DNA of 64,000 nucleotides from Lunatibacter salilacus (lineage in GTDB: Bacteria; Bacteroidota; Bacteroidia; Cytophagales; Cyclobacteriaceae), in NCBI RefSeq assembly GCF_009797935.1, contig NZ_VOLC01000004.1, positions 308,988 to 372,987 on the forward strand, given 5' to 3'. The position numbers were made by a program, and so were the translations under genes. The notes below the pieces were generated by a model. The model was given only the letters and a program-made list of their open reading frames with translations. It was not told the DNA's origin and searched no databases. Shown here piece after piece: positions 18,601 to 27,301 of the stretch (its first letter is position 1; each line of letters starts with the position of its first letter).

Positions 18601-21352
18601 AGATATTTAAATCAGTCAAATCCAGGCCTTCGGCCGGTTGAGTTATCAAGATATTCTCAAGCAATTCGTTACACCCATTGGCATCGATGACGTCTATCCA
18701 ATAGTTGCCTGAAGGAAGGTTTTCGAAGGCATAAGACGTTCCGTTGAAATCCAAAATTTCGAACGCTGTTTCAAGTGATCCCATTTCACCGATATTGAGC
18801 GTATAGGGACCTACTGATTCGTTTATCCATTCGACGCTGATGCTTCCCGTACTCTGTCCGAAGCAGGTGACGTTGATCCGCTCGTCCTCATTCTCCTCAA
18901 CTATCAATTCCTCCGGCTCTATCAAGTCGAATTCATCGAAAATCGAGCAGTCATTTGCATCGGTCAATGTTAAAGAATAGGTCCCGGGACCAAGGTTTTC
19001 CAATATCGGAGCATTTGATTCAAATCCATCTGTACCCGTCCACCTATAGGTAAGGGGTTGGACCCCACCGGAAACGTTAGGCAAAATCGATCCATCAGCG
19101 GCTCCATGACAGCTGATTTGAAAGCCGTTAAATTCGGAAACGATGGGGTCAATTGATAGGACGTCAGGTTCTGTAATTATCACTTCGCCTGTGGTAGCCG
19201 AGCATTCATTTTCATCAGTTACTGTAAACTCGTAAATCCCAGGTCCCAGTCCGGTTAGCGAAGTTTCTGTACTTGTAAAGCCATTAGGGCCAGTCCACCC
19301 AAATATTAGATCACCGGAACCACCGCTCACTTCCAGCGAAATGCTTCCGTCATTTGCGCCTGCGCAGGATATCCCATATCCGTTAAAATCAGAGATCGAA
19401 AGGTTCTCTATGGCTAGCCCTTCTACCGGTTGGGACAGAAGGATATTATCTATTGTTTTTACACACCCGTTCGCATCAGTGATAATTATTTGATAATTGC
19501 CTGCGGCCATATTTACATAGGTGAACGGTCCGGATTCATTTCTGGTCACTACTTGAACAGAGCCCGGCGTACCGCCCATAAAATGGGTTTGGACGGTATA
19601 AGGTCCCACCGATTCCTGATCGATTGATACGGTATATTGTCCTGTACTTTCTCCGAAACATCGGATATCTAGCCGTTCGGCTTCAACTTCACTGATTATA
19701 AGTTCCTGAGGTTCGGAAATGGTGAAGTTTTCCGCAATAAAACAGCCGTTGGTGTCCCTTAAGAGAACGGCATACTCTCCTTCCTCTAGATTTTCCACCG
19801 TCAAATCTCCCAAATTCGTCCCAGCCAAAGGTTGTAAATCCGCAGGAATAGGGTCTCGGAGATCATCAAAATGGCCAACAAACCATTCAATCTGATAATT
19901 TGGGATCCCTCCAGTGGGATTGATTTCGATTGTTCCGTCTCCTTCTCCAAAGCAAGAGATGTCATTAAACTGACTATTTAAGTTAAGGATTTCCGGTCCT
20001 TCAATTACAAATACGGGCGTGGTGACCACGCAGGCTAAAGGATCTGTATTTGGAAACTCGTATATTCTTCCTCGGTCTGAGATTTCTGCATAAAAACTTC
20101 CGGTGGGCAATCCACCAAGAACATTTTCCACACCTATAATTTGATTGGTGCCGTCACGAATAAATTGGCTCACCCCATTTCCCACAGTCTCCCCGGCAGC
20201 GGTAAACCATTCGACGTTGTATTGAGTCCATTCTTCTCTTGGATTGCCAGGAAACGGTTGACTCCACCCGCCTTCTATTTCAAGCCGTATGGCTCCATCT
20301 AGGTTTTCAGGGCAACTGACCGGTGTGATTTCTTCTTCTATAACTATGGGGGAGGGAATGACAATTTCAAATGGCTCTGAACCACTGCAAGTTAATTGAT
20401 CAACGATTGTCAATTCATATTTCCCAGGGACTAGGTTTTCCACCTGGACGACTACAAAACCATCCAATTGGCTTATAATGTTGTTATTTGTGAAGTTCGA
20501 AAAAACATCATCTCCGTTCTCATCCACAATGAGAAAGGTTTCCAACGGTAAAGATGCGTTAGATACGACGAATTCAGCGACTCCACGCATATCATTCCCG
20601 CAAAGAACCCCGGCAAAATTTAGCGCAATATCTACTGCATAGGCTTCTCCAATTGGATCAGAAGTGCGTGTAAATTGCCTGCCTAAATTGTCTGTCACGA
20701 CAAGCGTATAAGATTCTTCTCTATCCAGTGTCTTTTCAGGGTCTAATCCAAATGTGGCATTGGCGGTTACTACAAAGGGAAATTGGTAATCCACGATTTT
20801 GGTATCGAAAAGCAGACCGTTAGAATCAAAAAGTTCGAAGACAAACGGAAAAGAAACCACTGAAACGGCAGTAGGTTTATATGCACTTGCTAAAATAGAT
20901 ATGGTGCCTTGACAGTTGTTTTCAGTATAAGATAAGGAAGAAATGGGAGGAATAACTAATATTTCAAAGGGGAAGACAGCACTTTGATCTACCCCGTCGC
21001 TAAGTTGGATATTGACAGGTAGAATTTCGCCAGCAGCAGGCCAGTTATTGGCATAATTGATGCTGGGAACAATGGTAGTGCCATTGACAATTTCGTAATC
21101 TACTCCTGGCAATACTGAAAGGACCAAATCATCCACGTCTCCCGAATAGTCAATTTGTAGATCACTTAGCTTAATTTCAAACTCCCCTCGGTAAAATGTT
21201 TGCACATTGTTTTGTCCGGTGATCGAAATGGGAGCGAATAGGATTAACGTTTTACTTAATAGATCTGAAACAATTGGCAATGAGAATATTATTGCAATTA
21301 AAAAAAACAATCTTAAAGGTGAATACTTGTGCAAAAACGACTTGAAACTCAT
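15623..21352 (-). CDS. Giant SprB-repeat adhesin with type-B gliding C-terminal domain
   Basis: A 1,909-residue secreted surface protein. After an N-terminal signal/hydrophobic segment (SPLRLFFLIAIIFSLPIVSDLL) and about 330 residues of mixed beta domains come about sixteen SprB-like repeats. Each has the pattern C-x-G-x-x-D-G-x-I...GG...W (for example ISCYGAQDGHIEV). A PKD domain follows (YYWDFGDGNASMEESPIHRY), then a C-terminal gliding-motility-associated domain (VFSPNGDGMNDYF ... NKWGEVVFHS ... GNYVYQVSY) that directs export by the type IX system and surface attachment. The downstream overlapping PorP/SprF gene is its likely dedicated partner. A role in adhesion or gliding is inferred from SprB. 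Confidence 0.93.
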   Translation of the reverse strand: MSFKSFLHKYSPLRLFFLIAIIFSLPIVSDLLSKTLILFAPISITGQNNVQTFYRGEFEIKLSDLQIDYSGDVDDLVLSVLPGVDYEIVNGTTIVPSINYANNWPAAGEILPVNIQLSDGVDQSAVFPFEILVIPPISSLSYTENNCQGTISILASAYKPTAVSVVSFPFVFELFDSNGLLFDTKIVDYQFPFVVTANATFGLDPEKTLDREESYTLVVTDNLGRQFTRTSDPIGEAYAVDIALNFAGVLCGNDMRGVAEFVVSNASLPLETFLIVDENGDDVFSNFTNNNIISQLDGFVVVQVENLVPGKYELTIVDQLTCSGSEPFEIVIPSPIVIEEEITPVSCPENLDGAIRLEIEGGWSQPFPGNPREEWTQYNVEWFTAAGETVGNGVSQFIRDGTNQIIGVENVLGGLPTGSFYAEISDRGRIYEFPNTDPLACVVTTPVFVIEGPEILNLNSQFNDISCFGEGDGTIEINPTGGIPNYQIEWFVGHFDDLRDPIPADLQPLAGTNLGDLTVENLEEGEYAVLLRDTNGCFIAENFTISEPQELIISEVEAERLDIRCFGESTGQYTVSIDQESVGPYTVQTHFMGGTPGSVQVVTRNESGPFTYVNMAAGNYQIIITDANGCVKTIDNILLSQPVEGLAIENLSISDFNGYGISCAGANDGSISLEVSGGSGDLIFGWTGPNGFTSTETSLTGLGPGIYEFTVTDENECSATTGEVIITEPDVLSIDPIVSEFNGFQISCHGAADGSILPNVSGGVQPLTYRWTGTDGFESNAPILENLGPGTYSLTLTDANDCSIFDEFDLIEPEELIVEENEDERINVTCFGQSTGSISVEWINESVGPYTLNIGEMGSLETAFEILDFNGTSYAFENLPSGNYWIDVIDANGCNELLENILITQPAEGLDLTDLNISEYNGFQISCFGAADGSIHYELTGNQGEVTYSWTGPEGYTSIDQNLENLGPGTYMLQIADESGCELNRTFILEEPEVLALDDAVSDYNGFQITCNGGADGYIRLFPTGGNLDYTFLWTGTNGFTSTSKDLEGIAAGTYEVIIQDANGCTITREYVITEPEGLEISELEEQRVNVLCFGQSTGEVHVSVSRPSTSPYNYYIQETGAELGSAGTAEEIPATEWVFGNLPAGFYELTVVDANGCTEQLSGIEITQPESGVTISAINISDYNGFEISCYGAQDGHIEVILTGGSGDYVYEWTGPNGFTAATSKIENIGLGMYELTITDTNGCAISTGELEITEPDQLALNENVSDYNGFGISCYGGSDGYISISPSGGTSEYSIAWSGPNGFTATESRIDNLEPGIYNLLLEDENGCFVTETYALTEPPLLEAGVMGTVDVLCSGEPTGGVTLEVSGGASPDYLFSWRRNGNEINELGQNPTTLLAGNYEVTVTDINGCAIVLTDISINEPPTPLEVVLTSTEVSCYNANDGSITSEITGGVPPYQISWNFGSIQSNLIGIGPGLYEITVTDANACVVIESVSIEEVPVFDINPEVIQISCFGENNGSINLNLVGGQAPVRALWDHGPEQAAIFNLGPGEYSVTIVEGAGCEFRRTFFINEPEILIAVGIVDDALECTDGQSGSINLTVSGGSPPYIYEWSNGESTEDLTNLTSGWYSVNVTDQSGCFSTQRFQVRRPQPIQVSHITYQEIQCEPRNIRDVFDIKIDGGVAPYTINWSHGDISSNGYQMSTEEPGLYFLTVKDAAGCEYSETFEVDNNKVLFDGEFRSQSLLDYGAHLVNLDIEFINRSSGNILSYYWDFGDGNASMEESPIHRYQEEGTYTVTLRVVDLYGCEQARNFEIEIWDHFLEVPNVFSPNGDGMNDYFFPKFLQIADINFRVVNKWGEVVFHSDELQSIGWDGRLNGDDAQVGNYVYQVSYHTLDGRFFTKNGVFLLMK
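17279..19675 (-). repeat. Higher-order tandem repeat within the SprB-like gene
   Basis: SprB units are grouped in triplets. The distinctive unit beginning ...D/NV-x-CFG-(E/Q)STG starts its motif at about 19653, 18858, 18069 and (diverged) 17279, giving periods of 795, 789 and 790 nt (about 263-265 codons). Within each triplet, two further units of the ISC-x-G-x-x-DG type carry W-(T/S)-GPNGF-like segments. This indicates amplification of a three-unit block after the single units had diverged. Confidence 0.8.
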
Positions 21353-21620
21353 GATTAAAAACTTTTACTTAAAAAAGGCATAATGAAAATCGTTTAATTG
21401 CACTATAACAATTCATTAATTGAACCCGAAAAGTACTGAATATGGACCAACAAAATTAGATTTTTATTAAAATATTATCAAGATATTTTAATGTGAATTT
21501 TTTTTTAGCTTATTTGATAAATAAGCGGAACTTTAGGTTTTGTACCATTAAGGCAATTTATTGAAAGATTATGCGCTTATGCGTGAAATCTAATCTAACT
21601 CCATAAAATATTTTAGTATA

Positions 21621-22928
21621 TTGAAGATTGATTTTACCCCTAATAAATTGAAAAGTAAAATAGGACATTATTCACTGCTAACCGCTGTGTGTGGTTTTTT
21701 CCTTCTAGAAGTTAGCCTTTTTCAGGGCTGGTTGCAGGGAGATTTTTGGCGAATATTATTGACAGGTTTTGAAGCGGCAACCATAGGTGCATTAGCTGAC
21801 TGGTTTGCTGTAAGTGCTCTTTTTTATGAAATCCCCATACCGATCATTCGCCGTCATACCAACATTATTGTTAAAAACAGAGAAAAGCTTACCGAAGGCA
21901 TCGTGGACATGGTGACGACCAAATGGCTATCTCCAGAAATTATTCAGGAAAAATTGGCTGATGTCAATTTAGCTGACAATATGATTAGGCTTATGGAAGA
22001 ACCGGCCAATCTCAACCGAACCCTTGATATTCTAAGACTTGTTGCAGGAAGGTTTGCGGATAATCTCGACCATCCCAAACTGGCCATATGGATGCAGAAA
22101 TTGCTCAAAGACCAGATGAATGACGTAGAGCTCGGCAAGCCTCTTGGAAATTGGTTGGTTGAAGCAGTTACTGCCGGCAAGCATCAGCCTGTGGTGGATA
22201 TAATGATTCATGAGATTAGTAAAACAATCCAGCAACCGACTACCCGAAGTGTGGTTTTTGATAAATTGAAGGCTACGCTTGAGGCGTATGAAAAGCAGGA
22301 TTGGATAAAAAAATCTACCATCTGGATCGGTAAACGAACCGGAGGAATTGACCTTGAACTTCTCACGGATAGAATATTGGATATTGTACAACTGCTGGGG
22401 GAGGAGATAGAAGGGGATAGGCAACATCCAATTCGTCTTAAGCTGGATGGATATTTTATGGAGTTTGCCGAAAGTCTGGCTTCTGGAGAGGATGATTCCA
22501 CTAATTATATCGAAGATCTAAAAACAAATTTGCTCTTAAATGCGGGGACAAGGAGAATTATTCAGCAAGTTTTAAAAAGCCTCAAAGTCAGTGTACATGA
22601 ATCTCTCGAAAATAATGAAACGGTTTTTATGCGGTTGGTAAAGGGAAATGTGATCGACTTGATTACCTACTTGAAAAATGATAAAGAGACTCAAGAAAGC
22701 ATAGATAGTTGGATAAAAAATACCCTAACCCAGCTAGTGGACAAGTACCATCCCGAAATCGGAAATATGGTACGGACAAGCCTTGGCAAACTGGATGATA
22801 AAGGAATGATGGAGCAGATAAAAGACAAAGTAGGTGATGACCTGCAATATATCCGCCTCAACGGAGCTGTGGTAGGTGGGTTAGTGGGGCTTGTTATCGC
22901 ATTGATCCGCTGGATGTGGCTGGAGTAA
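21621..22928 (+). CDS. DUF445 family membrane protein
   Basis: A 435-residue member of DUF445 (YjiN-like). Membrane segments lie near the N terminus (LLTAVCGFFLLEVSLF and the following ILLTGFEAATIGALADWFAVSALF with the conserved GALADWFAV) and at the very C terminus (GAVVGGLVGLVIALIRWMW). A long helical soluble region of about 330 residues lies between, with IPIIRRHTNIIVKNREKL, the family's most conserved stretch. The start is TTG at 21621. The family probably spans the cell envelope; its role is not established. No operon partner is visible. Confidence 0.88.
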   Translation: MKIDFTPNKLKSKIGHYSLLTAVCGFFLLEVSLFQGWLQGDFWRILLTGFEAATIGALADWFAVSALFYEIPIPIIRRHTNIIVKNREKLTEGIVDMVTTKWLSPEIIQEKLADVNLADNMIRLMEEPANLNRTLDILRLVAGRFADNLDHPKLAIWMQKLLKDQMNDVELGKPLGNWLVEAVTAGKHQPVVDIMIHEISKTIQQPTTRSVVFDKLKATLEAYEKQDWIKKSTIWIGKRTGGIDLELLTDRILDIVQLLGEEIEGDRQHPIRLKLDGYFMEFAESLASGEDDSTNYIEDLKTNLLLNAGTRRIIQQVLKSLKVSVHESLENNETVFMRLVKGNVIDLITYLKNDKETQESIDSWIKNTLTQLVDKYHPEIGNMVRTSLGKLDDKGMMEQIKDKVGDDLQYIRLNGAVVGGLVGLVIALIRWMWLE

Positions 22929-22939
22929 AAGAAATGTTG

Positions 22940-23584
22940 TTAGTCTTTTTTTTCCTCAAAATAATTCCAGTCTTCTTTCATATAGGCATCGAAATCTGTC
23001 TCGGTATCAATGTCTACATTTCCTTTGGGAAAATTGATACTTCCCACATCTTCACCAAACTTTTTCAATAGTTTTTTAGCTCCTTCCTTACCTTTCAATG
23101 CCAATAATTCAGGAAAATATTTCCTCTCAAAAAGTACTGGAACACCAACTGTTCCCGCGTAGGCAGATCCGACAATTCCCTTTTTAACATTGCTTTTTTG
23201 GGAAATTAACTTTTCCAGAAGCTTTTGATCAACGAAGGGTTGGTCGCAAAGTAGAATCAATACCTGGTCCGGGTCATAATGGTCAATCAGCCAGTTCAAA
23301 CCCACTTGTATGGATGATGCCATTCCGTTTTCCCAGTTTTTGTTAAATAAAATTTCTGTATCTGTAGGCGTAATTTTTGCCTGTATTTCCTTTTGATAAG
23401 CACCGAGTACCAGCACTCGGACTTGACAGGAAACCTTCAAGGCCTCTTGCAGCGTATGATTTAGCAAGGTAGTGTTTTTCATTCCCAAGAGCTGTTTAGG
23501 CCTCCCCAAGCGGGAGGAATTTCCGGCACCAAGAATTAGCAAGGCCGTGTGAATAGGTTGGTCTGAGTTTTGTTGATTTTTCAT
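22940..23584 (-). CDS. MobA-like NTP transferase (MocA/nucleotidyltransferase family)
   Basis: A 214-residue single-domain nucleotidyltransferase. It has the glycine-rich LILGAGNSSRLGRPKQLL motif for NTP binding near residue 16 and an LLCDQPFVD motif around residue 110 that supplies the metal-binding aspartate. The family includes molybdenum cofactor cytidylyl- and guanylyltransferases (MocA/MobA). No xanthine-dehydrogenase or coxL-type genes are visible nearby to decide between them, so a molybdopterin role is possible but unproven. It converges on the DUF445 gene with 11 nt between the stops. Confidence 0.85.
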   Translation of the reverse strand: MKNQQNSDQPIHTALLILGAGNSSRLGRPKQLLGMKNTTLLNHTLQEALKVSCQVRVLVLGAYQKEIQAKITPTDTEILFNKNWENGMASSIQVGLNWLIDHYDPDQVLILLCDQPFVDQKLLEKLISQKSNVKKGIVGSAYAGTVGVPVLFERKYFPELLALKGKEGAKKLLKKFGEDVGSINFPKGNVDIDTETDFDAYMKEDWNYFEEKKD

Positions 23585-23648
23585 TCGTTATATGATAAGC
23601 TTGGTGTAGACTTTACGGATTGCAACGGAATTTACTAAAATTCTAAAG

Positions 23649-23775
23649 TTTAAAATCCGCAAACCTTCCAGATTTTATTGATAATCTGCTAGTTGTTCAA
23701 ATTAAAAGGGTGAAACCTGGAAGGTTTTTTTCCATTAGGATCACCTGTTTACTGGAAAGTTCTGCGGAATTTAGT
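23649..23775. repeat. MITE-like element, copy B (near full length)
   Basis: Left terminus TTTAAAATCCGCA from 23649 and right terminus TGCGGAATTTAGT ending at 23775 form an imperfect terminal inverted repeat. Inside are the arms AACCTTCCAGATTTT and AAACCTGGAAGGTTTT and a right part (GGATCACCTGTTTACTGGAAAGTTC) related to copy C. Length is 127 bp. It lies in the divergent region between the nucleotidyltransferase and the three-domain lipoprotein gene. No clear target duplication was found. Confidence 0.75.
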
Positions 23776-23898
23776 TTTATTATAAATAGGAATGTTAACC
23801 GACAATGTCCAAAATTAACGGACTTGAACCATTTTATTTGATTTCAGCTGATAATTCGATTACTTTCAGGAAATTTAACTTCTAGCCCAATTGACCTG

Positions 23899-26800
23899 AT
23901 GCGAACCAAAAGTTTTTTGAAGCCATTATATCAGGCGTTTCTTGCCGTCTTCGTTGGACTTTTGATATTTTCATGCTCCAACGAACCGAAAGTAGTAGAC
24001 TTTAATCCACCAACCGAAACTCGCATAGTAATTCTGGGAAATACCTTTGCCGAGCAGCTGCAGACTACTAATTATTTTGAAACCTTATTATATAAAAGTT
24101 TCCCGAATAAAAATTTGATTGTGCGCAATTTGGGATGGAGTGGTGATGAAGTTGATCTTCAGCCAAGGCCATTGGATTTTGGATCGTTGGAAGATAACTT
24201 GAAATCCCACCAACCGGATGTAATCTTCGCATTCTTTGGGATGAATGAAGCCTTTCAAGGAGAGTCGGGATTGGAAGATTTCGAGAAAAACCTTACCTCA
24301 TTATTAACCCAACTAACACAAAAATCATATAACGGTAAGGCTTCGCCTCAGGTAATTTTGTTTTCTCCTATATATCATGAGGAAGTTGGTGGATTACTGC
24401 CAGATCCGAAAATTCATAATCATCAATTGCAATCCTATACCCGCAGGATGGAGGAGGTTGCGGAAGATCTTCAAATTCCATTTGTCAATCTATATGATCT
24501 CACAAAGGGGCTGATGGAACGATCTGAAGTAAATTTAACAAGTAACGGCATTCATTTGTCTGAAGAAGGTTACAAATTAGTCGGAGAATTGATGGCGTCG
24601 GCGTTGGGTTTTCAGCAGGATACATGGGAAAACAAATTTGAATCCTTGAGAGAACTGATAGCTATCAAAAACAGACAGTTTTTTTTCAGATTCCGATCTC
24701 AGAATGGAGAATATATTTCGGGTAGTCGGAAAAATTGGGATGGTGGCCAAACTCTTCCCTTGGAACTTGCGCAACTGGATTCAATAATCCTCCGGTTGGA
24801 TTCCCTGGTCTGGCAGGGCGCTCTTGAAGGGGAATCATCGGCATTGCAAAAAGCCAAGCAAAACTTCCGCACCACAGAGTTTGATAAGCCTTCCATTACC
24901 AATTCCCCACCATCCACAGACCAGTTTATCCTACAGGACGGCTTTCAGATTGAGCTTTTTGCTTCCGAGCAGGATTTCCCTCTAGCTAATCCGGTTTCTA
25001 TTACTTTTGATCCGAAGGGGCGTGTATGGGTTGCTACCATGCCATCCTATCCACATATTTTACCGGGACAACTGCCTAATGATAAATTGATCATCCTAGA
25101 GGATAAAGATGGAGATGGAGTAGCAGATCACCATACCGTATTTGCCGATAGCCTGTATTTGCCATTGGGATTTGAACTGGGAGATGGTGGAGTTTACCTT
25201 ACCCAAGCACCAGATTTGATATTTTTGAAAGATACTGATGGAGACGGAAAAGCTGACTTTCGCCAAAGCCTGCTTCACGGTTTTGGAACGGAAGATGCTC
25301 ATCACGCTATCTCCGCATTTACATGGGGTCCTGATGGGGCACTATATATGCACGAGGGGACTTTTCTTCATTCCCAGGTAGAAACTCCATACGGGCCTAT
25401 CCGGGGCGCATATGGAAATACATGGCGATATGAACCCCGCTCGATGAAGTTGGAGCCTTACGTTTCTTATCCTTATGCGAATCCTTGGGGAAATATTTTT
25501 ATGCGAAATGGCACCCACCTAATCGGGGATGTCTCTACCGGGATGAATTATTTGGCTACGCCATTAACTGTAGCCACTGAATACCCCAAAAAACATGTGG
25601 GGATGAAAGATTTCCTGTCGAGTACCTATAAGCCAAAAACCTGCGGGATGGAAATCATCTCCAGCTTGAATTTTCCGGAGGAAGCGCAGGGAAATATTCT
25701 GTTCAATACGTTTGTGGGATTTCAAGGCATACGCCAACACCAACTTACCAGCGAAGGCAGCGGTATAGTGGCAGAGGAGATAGAACCACTTCTTCAGTCA
25801 ACCGATCTGAATTTTCGCCCTGTAGATTTAAAGTTTGGTCCCGAGGGTGCCCTTTATGTGGTCGACTGGTACAATCCCATTATCCAACATGGCGAGCAGG
25901 GATTCCGCGATTCCCTCAGGGACCAATCCCATGGAAGGATTTGGAAAATTACCCACAAAGACAAAAACTTGAGCCCAGTGTTGGACTTGACCCGTTTATC
26001 GGTGGAAGAATTGCTCGACCAGTTGATGGTGTATGAGGACCGGGTTCGATATAGGGTTCGAATGCAACTAAGGGAATATTCCTCAAAGGAAATTCTACCT
26101 GCCCTGGATAAATGGATTCAGAGATTAGACCAAGAGGCTACAGGGTATGAACAGAATTTATTGGAAGGGCTATGGGTTTACCAGCAGTTTCACACACCCA
26201 ATAAGGTATTGTTGGATAAATTACTGGGTGCTGACCATGAGGATATTCGGGCGGCAGCTACCCGGGTGTTATTTTATTGGAAGGAAAAAATCCCATACAC
26301 AGAACAGCTGCTTGCCCAGAAAGCCGTGGATCCTTCCCCAAAAGTCAGGCTGGAGGCCATTGCGGGGCTTAGTCATTTCAAATCAAATAGTTCGGTGGAT
26401 GCGTTACTTAAAGCTTCCGAACTGCCCATGGATGATTACTTAGAATACGCTGTTAAAGAAGCGTTCAAAACCGTTAGAAAGGTTTGGATGGAAATGTTCA
26501 TTGGAGACGTGAAATTTTTGGAGGATGAACCTTTCAAAACTGAGCTTCTCTTGGGTCCGCTAATGGCTCCAGAGAAGTTAAAGTTGCCGGGGTTTCTAAA
26601 AACAGACCCTGATTGGGTGAAGTATACCTGGCCCATGCTGTCACCGGAAGAGCATGAAAAGCTCGGAAATTCTCCAGCGGCAATGCAATTCTTGATAAAC
26701 AGTGGAAGTAGTCTTGGTGGTGAAGGTGAAAATCGCGCAAAATCCTTGGCTGAAAGAGATGAGGAATCTAACGGTTCTTTGTTGGAAGATGCCGAAATCC

Positions 26801-27177
26801 GGAAAGTATCACTGAAGACACTCCCCGGAGAAATGGTTTTTGACAAGAAACAGTTCACGGTCGAATTGGGCAAGTCAGTGGAGATACATTTCGAAAACCC
26901 GGACGATATGCCCCACAATTTATTGGTTTTGAAACCCAATAGCCTAGATATTGTCGGTGCGTTGGCGGATGAGATGGCAAAGTTGCCGGACGGATATGAG
27001 AAGCAATTTATACCGGATTCGGATATGGTGCTATTTTCAACGCCCTTAATACTTTCAGGCCAGCAATATATTCTTCGATTTACCGCCCCCAGTGTGCCGG
27101 GTGATTATCCGTTTGCCTGCACTTTTCCGGGGCATTGGAGAATGATGAACGGAGTGATGAAGGTGGTGGGGCGTTAA
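23899..27177 (+). CDS. SGNH hydrolase - propeller dehydrogenase - cupredoxin fusion lipoprotein
   Basis: A 1,092-residue lipoprotein (lipobox LLIFSC, Cys about residue 26). Residues about 40-235 form an SGNH/GDSL-type hydrolase (VILGNTFAEQL, FAFFGMNEAF, GIHLSEEGY, giving block-like Gly/Asn/His positions; the usual GDS serine appears as GNT). Residues about 345-690 match the planctomycete-type membrane-bound dehydrogenase propeller (GFQIELFASEQDFPLANPVSI, DGDGVADH, GPDGALYMHEGTF). Residues about 700-900 are HEAT-like helices. The last 105 residues are a type-1 copper cupredoxin (MPHNLL His, ACTFPGHWRMM Cys/His/Met). The unit may oxidise a sugar or alcohol and pass electrons to its own copper domain; that is inference. 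Confidence 0.8.
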   Translation: MRTKSFLKPLYQAFLAVFVGLLIFSCSNEPKVVDFNPPTETRIVILGNTFAEQLQTTNYFETLLYKSFPNKNLIVRNLGWSGDEVDLQPRPLDFGSLEDNLKSHQPDVIFAFFGMNEAFQGESGLEDFEKNLTSLLTQLTQKSYNGKASPQVILFSPIYHEEVGGLLPDPKIHNHQLQSYTRRMEEVAEDLQIPFVNLYDLTKGLMERSEVNLTSNGIHLSEEGYKLVGELMASALGFQQDTWENKFESLRELIAIKNRQFFFRFRSQNGEYISGSRKNWDGGQTLPLELAQLDSIILRLDSLVWQGALEGESSALQKAKQNFRTTEFDKPSITNSPPSTDQFILQDGFQIELFASEQDFPLANPVSITFDPKGRVWVATMPSYPHILPGQLPNDKLIILEDKDGDGVADHHTVFADSLYLPLGFELGDGGVYLTQAPDLIFLKDTDGDGKADFRQSLLHGFGTEDAHHAISAFTWGPDGALYMHEGTFLHSQVETPYGPIRGAYGNTWRYEPRSMKLEPYVSYPYANPWGNIFMRNGTHLIGDVSTGMNYLATPLTVATEYPKKHVGMKDFLSSTYKPKTCGMEIISSLNFPEEAQGNILFNTFVGFQGIRQHQLTSEGSGIVAEEIEPLLQSTDLNFRPVDLKFGPEGALYVVDWYNPIIQHGEQGFRDSLRDQSHGRIWKITHKDKNLSPVLDLTRLSVEELLDQLMVYEDRVRYRVRMQLREYSSKEILPALDKWIQRLDQEATGYEQNLLEGLWVYQQFHTPNKVLLDKLLGADHEDIRAAATRVLFYWKEKIPYTEQLLAQKAVDPSPKVRLEAIAGLSHFKSNSSVDALLKASELPMDDYLEYAVKEAFKTVRKVWMEMFIGDVKFLEDEPFKTELLLGPLMAPEKLKLPGFLKTDPDWVKYTWPMLSPEEHEKLGNSPAAMQFLINSGSSLGGEGENRAKSLAERDEESNGSLLEDAEIRKVSLKTLPGEMVFDKKQFTVELGKSVEIHFENPDDMPHNLLVLKPNSLDIVGALADEMAKLPDGYEKQFIPDSDMVLFSTPLILSGQQYILRFTAPSVPGDYPFACTFPGHWRMMNGVMKVVGR

Positions 27178-27301
27178 AAAGCAGCTTCTAGATAGAGATA
27201 CTTACTTTTTCACTTAGGCTAAAGTTTATAACCCCATAAAGGTGAATAGCGATTTATAGTTAGTAAGAACAAAGAAAAGTAATATGGAATTAGACGAAAA
27301 A

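Noticed and set aside
15623..21352. Regular repeats considered as a CRISPR array or satellite
   Set aside because: The repeats are in frame, about 80-265 codons apart and encode SprB domains; there are no short identical repeats with unique spacers.
26436..26939. 167-codon minus-strand open frame inside the cupredoxin fusion gene
   Set aside because: Serine- and phenylalanine-rich antisense product overlapping a well-supported domain; no start context.
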